A stretch of DNA of 6,827 nucleotides from Deltaproteobacteria bacterium (GCA_016183145.1 JACPFE010000361.1:1-6827), one strand, 5' to 3'; numbered from the stretch's first letter, positions 1 through 6,251 are shown. Translations and numbers: made by a program. The notes: generated by a model not told the origin, from the letters alone.

Positions 1-815
1 AGCCGCTCTCGCGCATCATTGCGGAGTTGAACGAACGATTCGGGCTTAACCTCGGACCGGAGCACCGCGTGACACTTAGCCAGATGATGGAGAAACTCGA
101 CGATGACGCGGCGCTGGATGCCGCGGCGCGAGTCAACACGCGGGAGAACGTCCGCCTCACCTTCGACCAGAAGGTCGAGCACGTCATCCAGCAGATCGTC
201 GATTCTAATTTCGACCTCTACAAGCGGATTACCGACGATCGCTCCTTTGGCGAAGTGATTAAGAATTTTCTCTTCGACCAGTACTTGCGCGCCCATCGCA
301 ATGCCGAGGAGCTGATCAAGCGCGGGGAGTCGAAGACGCTTGAATTCAAGTCCACGCTGCGTTGGAACCTCAAGGAGGCCCAGAAGGATGACCAAGCGGT
401 GACGCATGCTGCGCTCAAGACGATTGCCGCGTTTCTCAATACCGAAGGGGGCGACCTCCTGATCGGTGTCGCGGACGGTGGTTCGGTTGTCGGCCTCGAA
501 CAAGACCAGTTCGAGAGTGACGATAAGTTTATGCTTCACTTAGCGCAGGTCGTGCGCAACGCCCTGGGCGATCGAGCCGGCACTTGCATCGATCCGAAGA
601 CGCAGATTGTGCAGGGCAAGACCGTGTGTGTGGTGAGCTGCCAGCGAAGCCCAGAACCAGTTTTTCTGAAATGGAAGGGGCTCGAAGCGACGCCGCAAGG
701 TGATTTCTACGTGCGAAGTGGACCGGGGAGTGTGAAGCTTCCTCCCGACAGCGCGCAGGAATTTATCCGGATGCGGTTTGGATTGAGGACAGAACACACA
801 GAGGTGAAGATCTAA
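1..815 (+). CDS. HsdR-like type I restriction subunit, C-terminal part fused to an AlbA_2 domain (5' partial)
   Basis: The frame is open to the left edge, so the gene starts outside the window; the TTG at 27 is probably internal. The first ~95 visible residues (SRIIAELNERFG, then NVRLTFDQKVEHVIQQIVD and FLFDQYLRAH) match the helical C-terminus of type I restriction R subunits, which are ATP-dependent DNA translocases with a nuclease domain, working with HsdM and HsdS. From about residue 96, counted from the TTG, a second domain begins: RGESKTLEFKST, then FLNTEGGDLLIGVAD and FYVRSGPGSVKL. These are hallmarks of the Schlafen AlbA_2 domain (PF04326), a putative nucleic-acid-binding or processing fold. 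HsdR proteins normally end near the first domain, so this looks like a C-terminal fusion. The helicase and nuclease motifs lie outside the window and cannot be checked. It could be a helicase of a related defence system rather than a true HsdR. No clear terminator follows the TAA. Confidence 0.85.
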   Translation, partial: PLSRIIAELNERFGLNLGPEHRVTLSQMMEKLDDDAALDAAARVNTRENVRLTFDQKVEHVIQQIVDSNFDLYKRITDDRSFGEVIKNFLFDQYLRAHRNAEELIKRGESKTLEFKSTLRWNLKEAQKDDQAVTHAALKTIAAFLNTEGGDLLIGVADGGSVVGLEQDQFESDDKFMLHLAQVVRNALGDRAGTCIDPKTQIVQGKTVCVVSCQRSPEPVFLKWKGLEATPQGDFYVRSGPGSVKLPPDSAQEFIRMRFGLRTEHTEVKI

Positions 816-1011
816 CCCCTAGCTTATCTGAGTGATCTCCGGGCTGTGGCATAACATTTCTGTCAAGCTCTAAGCCAAAATTGATGATCGAAGTTAGCAG
901 CGAACCTGGGGATGGCGCAGCTGTTTGGCGATCCTCATTAATTTGATTAGCGAGACTAGCTCCGGGTGCGGGCGTCTCAAACAATATTGACCGCCCTCCA
1001 AGCGAAACGGG
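816..1011. other. Intergenic gap between HsdR-like gene and hypothetical gene
   Basis: This gap is 196 nt long. No convincing promoter, terminator hairpin, tRNA or small coding sequence was seen. The minus-strand open frame crossing it has no family-like features and overlaps both neighbours. Confidence 0.5.
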
Positions 1012-1485
1012 ATGCCACCACGTAAAGGGAAACGACGGCAACGGCAGCGAAACCTCTACTACGTCGTGGAGATTGGGACCTGGGACTGGGGCTATAGCTT
1101 CGGACTAGACACTACGCGCTATGGTGACGGACCCTATAGGGAGTACCGACATTTGAAGATGACTGGAAAGCTGCTGCGCCCCCATAAAATCAAGGCGGAC
1201 ACGGTCGAAGTCACGCTGATGCCCGACGCAAGGTTAAGAGAAGAGAATCGTAAGCAAGATAACCCACGCGCGGTGGGCTCGCTTATTCTTGGCGGCGGAT
1301 TACTGGAGGCTCTTCTGCCGATTCCTTCCGACGCCTTAGACGCAGTACTCCAAACGCTGACTGCCGGCAAGCTGCGTTACGTAGTCATCAACGGATCGCC
1401 GCTGCGTTACCGGCGGGGTTTGGTGCAAGACTTTAGCCTCGAATCAACTTATGACGCGGCGGACCTACCACGAGAAGAGGGATGA
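1012..1485 (+). CDS. Hypothetical protein, 157 residues, next to the restriction gene
   Basis: I do not recognise this protein. The start is well fixed: an in-frame TGA lies at 988-990 and the ATG at 1012 is the only start codon after it. The Shine-Dalgarno sequence is poor. The N-terminus is very basic (MPPRKGKRRQRQR), followed by an aromatic segment (YYVVEIGTWDWGYSFGL) that suggests beta strands. A glycine-rich stretch (SLILGGGLLEALLPIP) and a C-terminal strand (KLRYVVINGSPLRY) come later. There is no signal peptide or clear membrane helix. It lies 196 nt after the HsdR-like gene on the same strand and converges on the amidohydrolase gene with 24 nt between stops. The basic N-terminus could bind nucleic acid and the location suggests an accessory of the defence locus, but both are guesses. 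Its codon use looks more relaxed than that of the metabolic genes to the right. Confidence 0.75.
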   Translation: MPPRKGKRRQRQRNLYYVVEIGTWDWGYSFGLDTTRYGDGPYREYRHLKMTGKLLRPHKIKADTVEVTLMPDARLREENRKQDNPRAVGSLILGGGLLEALLPIPSDALDAVLQTLTAGKLRYVVINGSPLRYRRGLVQDFSLESTYDAADLPREEG

Positions 1486-1509
1486 TCTGTTGCCGAAAAA
1501 CCTCCGACT

Positions 1510-2640
1510 CTACAACCCGTAGAGGGCGGCGGCGTTGTCGCGGATGACCTTTCGCTTCATCTCCGGAGATAGATGGGCCGAGTCCTTGTCGATAATCTCC
1601 CTGGAGAATGGCCAGGTGCTGTCGGGATGCGGGTAATCCGAGCCCCACATGATGTGACCCTCGCCGAAGAACTGGATCAGGTGCAATCCCACCAGGTCCG
1701 TTTGATAGGTCGCCCAAACTTGCCGTTTGAAGATCTCGCTCGGCATCGCTTTCAGCGGGATGTCGTCGGACTTCTTCCGCTCGAATTGTCTCTTGTAGCG
1801 GTAGTCCATCTCCTGGACGACGAAGGGAATCCAGCCGATGGCGGACTCGGCGAGGCAGAATTTCAACTTGGGGTGGCGCTCCAGCGTTCCGAAGTTGAAC
1901 ATGTTGACGAACGGATTGAAAAACGAAGTGGCGCCGTTGCTCAGTCCCATATCGAAGACCCCTTGGCGCTCGCCGGGTTTCATGGCGTCGATCGTGGCTC
2001 TGACCGTTCCTGACTGCGTGCTGCCGCCGACGTGGTACGACACGACGATGCCCGCCTCCTCGGCGGCGTCCCAGAAGACGTCCCAGGGCTTCAGGTTCAT
2101 TTGCAGAGTGACATCGTTGACCAGGAAGTTCGCTTCGCGAAAACCCAACTTTGCCACCCGGATGACTTCGTCTCTAGCAGATTCGGCGTCGACGGAAGAG
2201 AGCATGGCAACGGGAAAGAAGCGCGTCGGCGCGGCCTTGCCGAACTCCAGCGCCCAGTCGTTGTACGCTTGCACGCAGGCATTCCTCAGCTCAGGCTCTC
2301 CCACCTGCATCGCGATGATCGGCGGGAACATGAGCGAGGCTTCGACGCCGTCGCGATCCATATCGGCAAGCCGTTTTGCCGGCGTCGTCGGGCGGTGCGC
2401 TTCGCCGACTCCGCCCCGGTCTAAAGCCAACCGGGTTCGATTGGTCCGGGCAAACCAGCGCTCGCCGCGGTAGTCCGCCCAGGTCTCGCCATCGCACACC
2501 CAGTATTCGCCCTTTTCGCCCCGGTCTTCGACATGCGGCGCGCGCTCGCGTAGAGACTTGGGCAAACGCTCCGTCCACAAGTCTCTGGGCAGATAGCCCA
2601 AGTCGATATGATCGTCGGCTGAAATCATCGTGGTTGTCAA
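1510..2640 (-). CDS. Amidohydrolase-2 family metal-dependent hydrolase or decarboxylase
   Basis: The protein is 376 residues if it starts at the TTG at 2640, a normal length for Amidohydro_2 (PF04909; TIM-barrel enzymes such as ACMSD-like decarboxylases). Features, numbered from that start: N-terminal SADDHIDLGYLPRDLW (H11), resembling the DDHxxEP variant in which the second histidine of HxH is absent; DMDRDGVEASLMFPP (93-107); SYHVGGS with H203; HPKLKFCLAESAIGWIP (256-272); GSDYPHPDSTWP with the likely metal aspartate D335; and the family ending VIRDNAAALYGL. The start was chosen because AAAGGAG (2648-2654, minus strand) sits 7 nt before TTG2640. The ATG at 2646 is only 1 nt from it and the ATG at 2628 is 19 nt away. 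A longer frame to 2793 would translate a dispersed repeat and is unlikely. It diverges from the hydantoinase-B gene. The substrate is unknown; likely cytoplasmic because no signal peptide is seen. Confidence 0.9.
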   Translation of the reverse strand: MTTTMISADDHIDLGYLPRDLWTERLPKSLRERAPHVEDRGEKGEYWVCDGETWADYRGERWFARTNRTRLALDRGGVGEAHRPTTPAKRLADMDRDGVEASLMFPPIIAMQVGEPELRNACVQAYNDWALEFGKAAPTRFFPVAMLSSVDAESARDEVIRVAKLGFREANFLVNDVTLQMNLKPWDVFWDAAEEAGIVVSYHVGGSTQSGTVRATIDAMKPGERQGVFDMGLSNGATSFFNPFVNMFNFGTLERHPKLKFCLAESAIGWIPFVVQEMDYRYKRQFERKKSDDIPLKAMPSEIFKRQVWATYQTDLVGLHLIQFFGEGHIMWGSDYPHPDSTWPFSREIIDKDSAHLSPEMKRKVIRDNAAALYGL

Positions 2641-2647
2641 TTTCATT

Positions 2648-2654
2648 CTCCTTT
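2648..2654 (-). promoter_or_regulatory. Ribosome binding site that decides the amidohydrolase start
   Basis: The minus strand reads AAAGGAG here, a near-perfect Shine-Dalgarno sequence. It is 7 nt from TTG2640, but 1 nt from ATG2646 and 19 nt from ATG2628. Spacing therefore favours the TTG. This is inference from spacing only. Confidence 0.6.
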
Positions 2655-2672
2655 CGGCGCCGAGTAACGGTA

Positions 2673-2682
2673 GAGTTAACTC
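2673..2682. promoter_or_regulatory. Perfect 10-bp palindrome GAGTTAACTC, possible operator
   Basis: GAGTTAACTC is a perfect palindrome lying just downstream of the candidate amidohydrolase promoter, near the expected transcript start. It overlaps a weak stem formed by CCGAGT (2660-2665) and ACTCGG (2679-2684). It could be a repressor site or chance. Confidence 0.25.
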
Positions 2683-2692
2683 GGGTAGCGCG

Positions 2693-2721
2693 ATTTCACG
2701 CCATTTGCACGGCGCTGTCAA
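2693..2721 (-). promoter_or_regulatory. Candidate sigma-70 promoter for the amidohydrolase
   Basis: On the minus strand a perfect -35 box TTGACA (2721-2716) is followed after 17 nt by TGAAAT (2698-2693), which matches 4 of 6 -10 positions. The predicted transcript would start near 2686 and give a leader of about 45 nt before TTG2640. Confidence 0.45.
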
Positions 2722-2742
2722 GCGGCGGGAACCCACCCGGCA

Positions 2743-2795
2743 GTTCAAAGTTCCAAGCCCGCCCTGAGCGTTGTCGAAGGGTTCAAGGTTCAAAG
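2743..2795. repeat. Dispersed intergenic repeat with CCCTGAGC...TCGAAGGG core
   Basis: The core GCCCTGAGC (2761-2769) with TCGAAGGG (2774-2781) is an imperfect inverted pair. It is flanked by GTTCAAAG at 2743 and 2788 and GTTCAAGG at 2781. A related core in the opposite orientation (CCCTTCGA...GCTCAGGGC) lies at 6134-6178. Cores of this kind are common as intergenic repeats in environmental bacterial genomes, from general memory. Function is unknown. Confidence 0.55.
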
Positions 2796-2827
2796 TCTAA
2801 CCAAACATATTTGAAATTTCTATTTGA

Positions 2828-2844
2828 GTTCCGAATTTCGGAAC
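2828..2844. repeat. Short perfect hairpin GTTCCGA-ATT-TCGGAAC
   Basis: A perfect 7-bp stem with a 3-nt loop lies in the divergent intergenic region. No T-run follows it, so it is not a good intrinsic terminator. It may be part of the neighbouring repeat cluster or a protein-binding palindrome. Confidence 0.4.
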
Positions 2845-2862
2845 CGGAAAAGAAATGACTCC

Positions 2863-2936
2863 CGCAAAGGCGCAAAGACGCCAAGTTCGGACAATTCAGA
2901 AAATATTCTTAACTTTGCGCCTTGGCGTCTTGGCGC
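2863..2936. repeat. Inverted repeat whose arms are tandem 8-mers
   Basis: The left arm is three 8-mers: CGCAAAGG (2863), CGCAAAGA (2871) and CGCCAAGT (2879). The right arm is three 8-mers: CTTTGCGC (2913), CTTGGCGT (2921) and CTTGGCGC (2929). The 25-nt arms 2863-2887 and 2911-2935 are complementary at 20 positions, with the five mismatches at regular 4-nt intervals. A 23-nt AT-rich spacer separates them. It could be a miniature inverted-repeat element or a REP-like element. The sequence TATAAT follows directly at 2937-2942. Confidence 0.65.
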
Positions 2937-3023
2937 TATAATTCTTCTTAAACTCGTCCGGTTTAACAATTCCCCGGTTAGTATCTCGGATTGCTGAGTC
3001 TCTATTTCCTCCTCCGACTAGAG

Positions 3024-3051
3024 TTGACAAATTAGCCTCATAGCGGATATT
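3024..3051 (+). promoter_or_regulatory. Candidate sigma-70 promoter for the hydantoinase-B gene
   Basis: A perfect -35 TTGACA (3024-3029) is followed after 16 nt by GATATT (3046-3051), which matches 4 of 6 -10 positions. It points to the gene at 3145 and would give a leader of roughly 85 nt. Confidence 0.4.
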
Positions 3052-3144
3052 GGCGACAGAGAGTTTTGGAACAGGAGCCGGCATTGCTGTTTGCCTGCCG
3101 GCGTAATCTTTTCGCCGACCTGTTAATCCGATTGAGATAAGAAC

Positions 3145-4824
3145 ATGCTTGTCGATCCCATCACCGTAGAAATCATCCGCTGCGCGCTCAAGGCCGCCGC
3201 CAATGAGATGTCGGCGGTGCTCAAAAAGACCGCCTACAACATGATGATCTACGAGGTGCAGGACTATTGCGTTGCCATCGTCGATCACGAAGGGCGGACG
3301 CTGTCGCAGAACGAGGGCGCCCTGCCGATCTTTCTCGCCGATCTCGGCGTCGCCGTGCAGGACGGCATCGAAGTTTATGGCAAGGAAAACATCCATCCGG
3401 GCGACGTTTTCCTGGTCAACCATCCGGAAATCTGCGGCCAGCATCTCAACAACATGGCGGTCTACACGCCATTCTTTTGGGACGACAAGTTGCTTTGCTT
3501 CTTGGCCGTGCGTGCCCACTGGATCGACGTCGGCGGCGGCAGCACCGGTTTCGGGTCGAGCATGACGCGGGATGTTTACGAGGAAGGGCTGCAAATCCGC
3601 TCGGTGAAAATTTACAACCGAGGCAGGGCAAACACAGAAGTGCTGCGTCTGATCGAGGACAATATTCGCTTTCCGGAGTCGTCGCTCGGCGATCTGCGCG
3701 CGCAGATCGCTTGCTGCCGCACGGGCGAAGAACGGCTCGAACAGATCTGCCGCAAGTATGGCGGCGCGGTTTTTCTCGAAGCGGTCCAGACCATCTGGAA
3801 TCAGACCGACAAGCTGGTGCGCGAGGCGGTGCGCGCGATCCCCGATGGTGTGTACGAAGCGTCGTCGTTTCTCGACGACGACGGCAGGGATTTTACCAAG
3901 ACGATACCGATCAAAGTGAAAGTGGCAGTGCGGGGCGACGAGTTGACCATCGATTTTTCCGAAGTGGCCGATCAAGTTCCCGGCTTCATCAATTGCGGCT
4001 CCTCGGGCGGCATGGCCGCGGCTCGGGTCGCCTTCAAGGCGCTCACGTCGCCCCAGCGCGAAGTCAACGAAGGTTCTTTCCGCGCGCTCAAAGTGATTCT
4101 CCCTCCGGGCAAGCTGCTGAGCGCGCGCCGGCCCGCGCCCATCGGCGGGTGGAGTTTGTCCCTACCCACGGTGCTCGACACGATTTTTCGCGCGCTCGCG
4201 CCGGCGCTGCCGGAGCGCATCCCCGCGGCGCACAAGGGCGACATGGGCGGCTACGCGATCTTCGGCGCCAACACCAAAACCGGCCGGCGTTATGTCTGCC
4301 AAAATATTATCGGTGGAGGTTGGGGCGGGCGGCCGTTCGAAGACGGCGCGTCCTCCTCTGTGTCGATGTGCCAGGGCGACGTGAAGAACACGCCCATCGA
4401 ACTTCAGGAGCTGTATTATCCGCTTTTCTACGAATGCCATGCGATCCGGCCGGACAGCGGCGGCTCGGGAAAGTTTCGCGGCGGCGCCGGCGTCGAAGTC
4501 AAAGTTAGGCCGCTGGAGGATTTTTATCTGAGCCGCAACACCGATCGGATCAAATGCCCGCCCTGGGGATTACTGGGCGGCAAGGAAGGGCAGACGAATC
4601 GGACAGTCATCCGGCGTAACGGGAAAGAAGAAGAGCTCCCTGGAAAATTCAGCCGGGTCCCGGTGCGTTCCGGTGAGACCGTCACGATTCTCACGGCCGG
4701 CGGCGGCGGCTACGGCGATCCCGCTGAGCGCGAGCCCGCTTCCGTGCAACGGGACGTCGCTTTGGGTTACGTTTCTAAGGAAGGCGCGAAGCGGGACTAT
4801 TGCGCTGATTTTGACTGTACATAG
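3145..4824 (+). CDS. Hydantoinase B/oxoprolinase family protein (HyuB-like), no HyuA partner in view
   Basis: At 559 residues this has the usual length of HyuB-family proteins (PF02538), the partner of ATP-using HyuA subunits in N-methylhydantoinase, 5-oxoprolinase and acetone-carboxylase-type enzymes. Recognisable segments: DPITVEIIRCAL (4-15); HPGDVFLVNHPEICGQHLNN (84-103); RAHWIDVGGGSTGFGS (123-138); FINCGSSGGMAAARVAFKAL (281-300); AAHKGDMGGYAIFG (361-374); RPDSGGSGKFRGGAGVEV (435-452); and the C-terminal GGGGYGDPAERE (519-530). The motif at 92-103 reads NHP...GQHLNN, whereas many relatives read NDP...GTHLPD, so it belongs to a variant subfamily. ATG3145 directly precedes the conserved N-terminus; the ribosome site before it is weak. 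No hyuA gene lies on either side. Likely cytoplasmic, acting on a cyclic or linear amide; the substrate is not known. Confidence 0.92.
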   Translation: MLVDPITVEIIRCALKAAANEMSAVLKKTAYNMMIYEVQDYCVAIVDHEGRTLSQNEGALPIFLADLGVAVQDGIEVYGKENIHPGDVFLVNHPEICGQHLNNMAVYTPFFWDDKLLCFLAVRAHWIDVGGGSTGFGSSMTRDVYEEGLQIRSVKIYNRGRANTEVLRLIEDNIRFPESSLGDLRAQIACCRTGEERLEQICRKYGGAVFLEAVQTIWNQTDKLVREAVRAIPDGVYEASSFLDDDGRDFTKTIPIKVKVAVRGDELTIDFSEVADQVPGFINCGSSGGMAAARVAFKALTSPQREVNEGSFRALKVILPPGKLLSARRPAPIGGWSLSLPTVLDTIFRALAPALPERIPAAHKGDMGGYAIFGANTKTGRRYVCQNIIGGGWGGRPFEDGASSSVSMCQGDVKNTPIELQELYYPLFYECHAIRPDSGGSGKFRGGAGVEVKVRPLEDFYLSRNTDRIKCPPWGLLGGKEGQTNRTVIRRNGKEEELPGKFSRVPVRSGETVTILTAGGGGYGDPAEREPASVQRDVALGYVSKEGAKRDYCADFDCT

Positions 4825-4840
4825 GACCGCGTGTCCTGCC

Positions 4841-4956
4841 GGCCCTGGGACGCCCCCTCACCCTAACCCTCTCCCCCACGAAGACGTGGTGGAGAGGGAA
4901 AATTTGTTGTCGGCTTCGAGCCGACGATGACTGTAATCTCTCGGCTTACAGCCGAG
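4841..4956. repeat. 116-nt three-hairpin element, copy A
   Basis: This copy lies in the convergent gap between the HyuB-like and cyclodeaminase genes. Hairpin 1: CCCTCTCCCCCACG (4867-4880), loop AAGA, CGTGGTGGAGAGGG (4885-4898), 13 of 14 pairs. Hairpin 2: GTCGGCT (4909-4915), loop TCG, AGCCGAC (4919-4925). Hairpin 3: CTCGGCT (4940-4946), loop TAC, AGCCGAG (4950-4956). It matches 6252-6367 at 110 of 116 positions without gaps. It ends 6 nt short of the cyclodeaminase stop codon at 4963. It may act as a bidirectional 3'-end structure or be a REP/MITE-like repeat. No strong T-run follows any hairpin, so classical intrinsic termination is not clear. Confidence 0.8.
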
Positions 4957-4962
4957 CGTTGA

Positions 4963-6057
4963 TTAATCTCTAATATCCTGCAGAAACGGGTCGGTCGACA
5001 TTTCCAAGCCCAGGCCTTTTTGCCGCGCCAAATCGTATGCCTTGGCGGCCACGGCGGCGAACTGAAAACCGAGCAGGCCGAGGTTGTGAAAGATGGTAAT
5101 CTGGTCGGGCGAGCTGCGCCGCTTTGATGGATCGTTCAACAGATCGGTCAGCGCGGGGTAGTTTACAAAGTCGAGGTTGCTCACCGGCCTTTTGGGAATG
5201 CGCGCTTGCTGCTCGGGTCGGCCGACGACCCAGGATGCCCAGCCATGGTGCCGCTCGGACTCCGCCATGCCGCCTTTGGCGCCGAAGGTTTCGGTGCCGA
5301 CTTGCACGACGATGTCGCAACGTTTGACGATCTCCCAGCTGAACTCCTTGGAGCTACAGTTCGCCAAGTGCATGCCTTTCTCGATCCAGCCTGGATCGGT
5401 GACCACGAGCTTATTCGAATCGGTGCAAGTCGCTACGATGTCCGAGCCGCGAACGACAGGCTCCGGTCGATCGAATGGTTCCACGGGGATGCCCAGTTCT
5501 CGGCTCATCTCTTCGGCAAATGCGTCTCTATGACTTTTCGTCGGACTGTACACTTTGACTTTGGCAATGTTTCTCACCGCGCAAAAGGCCGGAAGATAGG
5601 CGCGCGCCATGCCGCCCGAACCGAGCATGCCGACGACGGAGGAGTCCTCGCGCGCCAGGTAGCGCAGTCCCAAGGCGGCGCCGGCGGCGACGCGCAGGTG
5701 GTGCAGGATGCCGTCGTTCATCATCGCCAGCGGCGCGCCGTTGCGCGTGCTAAAAAGCATGAGAAAGCCGCTGAAGGTGCCGGGCTCGACGCAGTGCAGC
5801 TCGTCCGTACCCTCTGGAGTCCAGGTGACGATGTCAGACTTCATGCGCGTGCAGAAGACGCCCCAGGGCTCGATGGCGCCCTCCATGCTGCCCCAGCGGT
5901 AGTATCCGTCGTCGCGCCCGCAGGGAACCCAGACATCGGTCCTGGGCCGCGACATCGCCGCGCCGCGCGCCAGCGCATGAAAGGCTTCGTCGAGCGCCTC
6001 GATGCAGTTCTTGGGCGTAAGAAGTTGCGCAATGTTTTGGTTGCTTAAATAAATCAT
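4963..6057 (-). CDS. Ornithine cyclodeaminase/mu-crystallin family NAD(P)-dependent enzyme
   Basis: The protein has 364 residues, slightly longer than the usual 310-350 of PF02423. Features: FCTRMKSDIV (68-77), with K73 in the place of the family's active lysine; MMNDGILHHLRVAAGAALGL (112-131), equivalent to the MDGxxLTxxRTaA segment and containing R122; a Rossmann loop GMLGSGGMARAYL (143-155); ATCTDSNKLVV (209-219); and KGMHLANCSSKEFSWEI (227-243). Family members convert ornithine to proline or act as ketimine reductases or amino-acid dehydrogenases; the substrate here is unknown. Start ATG6057 has GGAGG 7 nt upstream, so it is well supported. It is transcribed in the same direction as the binding-protein gene at 6374, with 316 nt of repeats between them, and converges with the HyuB-like gene. 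No signal peptide; likely cytoplasmic. Confidence 0.92.
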   Translation of the reverse strand: MIYLSNQNIAQLLTPKNCIEALDEAFHALARGAAMSRPRTDVWVPCGRDDGYYRWGSMEGAIEPWGVFCTRMKSDIVTWTPEGTDELHCVEPGTFSGFLMLFSTRNGAPLAMMNDGILHHLRVAAGAALGLRYLAREDSSVVGMLGSGGMARAYLPAFCAVRNIAKVKVYSPTKSHRDAFAEEMSRELGIPVEPFDRPEPVVRGSDIVATCTDSNKLVVTDPGWIEKGMHLANCSSKEFSWEIVKRCDIVVQVGTETFGAKGGMAESERHHGWASWVVGRPEQQARIPKRPVSNLDFVNYPALTDLLNDPSKRRSSPDQITIFHNLGLLGFQFAAVAAKAYDLARQKGLGLEMSTDPFLQDIRD

Positions 6058-6064
6058 GTGAGAG

Positions 6065-6069
6065 CCTCC
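6065..6069 (-). promoter_or_regulatory. Strong ribosome binding site GGAGG for the cyclodeaminase-like gene
   Basis: GGAGG on the minus strand lies 7 nt before ATG6057. It fixes the start of this gene. Confidence 0.7.
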
Positions 6070-6133
6070 AACGTCGGTTGCTTAAGAGCGGAATGATTTA
6101 GTGTCTCTTTCGGAGATCGTTGAAATCCCTCGC

Positions 6134-6178
6134 CCCTTCGATCCTTCGGCCAGGCTCAGGACCGGCTTAGCTCAGGGC
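6134..6178. repeat. Degenerate dispersed repeat CCCTTCGA...GCTCAGGGC
   Basis: CCCTTCGA (6134-6141) and GCTCAGGGC (6170-6178) are the ends of a repeat whose reverse-oriented core appears at 2761-2781. A second GCTCAGG lies at 6154-6160, suggesting two nested or decayed copies. Confidence 0.5.
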
Positions 6179-6197
6179 ATGCTTCATGCGAAGCATG
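6178..6197. repeat. Perfect hairpin CATGCTTC-ATGC-GAAGCATG
   Basis: A perfect 8-bp stem with a 4-nt loop, which a G·T pair can extend by one. It directly abuts the GCTCAGGGC repeat end and so may be part of one composite element. No T-run follows on either strand. Confidence 0.55.
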
Positions 6198-6205
6198 TCA
6201 TGCGA

Positions 6206-6250
6206 TCTCCCCCTCGCCCATTCTAATAGGAGAGGGAAGAGGTGAGGGTC
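6206..6250. repeat. Imperfect inverted repeat, relative of hairpin 1 of the 116-nt element
   Basis: CCCTCGCC (6211-6218) can pair with GGTGAGGG (6241-6248) using one G·T pair. Inside it, GGAGAGGG (6229-6236) is complementary to CCCTCTCC (6278-6285) of copy B next door. It looks like a diverged relative of the CTCACCC/CCCTCTCC half of the 116-nt element, in inverted orientation. Confidence 0.4.
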
Positions 6251-6251
6251 T

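Larger units (their letters stand above)
2641..3144. other. 504-nt divergent intergenic region, repeat-rich
   Basis: This region separates two divergent genes. It holds, left to right, the amidohydrolase leader and promoter, a dispersed repeat with GTTCAAAG/GTTCAAGG words (2743-2795), a small palindrome (2828-2844), an inverted repeat built from 8-mers (2863-2936), and a candidate promoter for the hydantoinase gene (3024-3051). It is more AT-rich than the flanking genes. No supported coding sequence was found in it. Confidence 0.6.

Noticed and set aside
2641..2793. N-terminal extension of the amidohydrolase to an ATG at 2793
   Set aside because: The added 51 codons translate the dispersed CCCTGAGC repeat and the promoter region; conserved family sequence begins only after TTG2640.
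2896..3975. Long minus-strand open frame (359 codons) antisense to the HyuB-like gene
   Set aside because: It is the shadow of the strongly recognisable HyuB frame, and its own sequence shows no family motifs.
3267..4508. 413-codon open frame overlapping the HyuB-like gene in another plus frame
   Set aside because: It is extremely arginine-rich and low in family-like content, typical of an off-frame reading of GC-rich DNA.
4823..4837. Small hairpin AGGAC-CGCGT-GTCCT at the end of the HyuB-like gene as a terminator
   Set aside because: The stem is only 5 bp, overlaps the stop codon and has no T-run.
4861..4956. The 116-nt repeat as a CRISPR array or insertion-sequence end
   Set aside because: There are only two copies 1.4 kb apart with genes between, no spacer pattern, no transposase and no visible target duplication.
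5206..6048. Long plus-strand open frame (280 codons) antisense to the cyclodeaminase-like gene
   Set aside because: The minus-strand frame has a strong ribosome site and clear Rossmann and family motifs; the plus frame looks like a GC-rich shadow.
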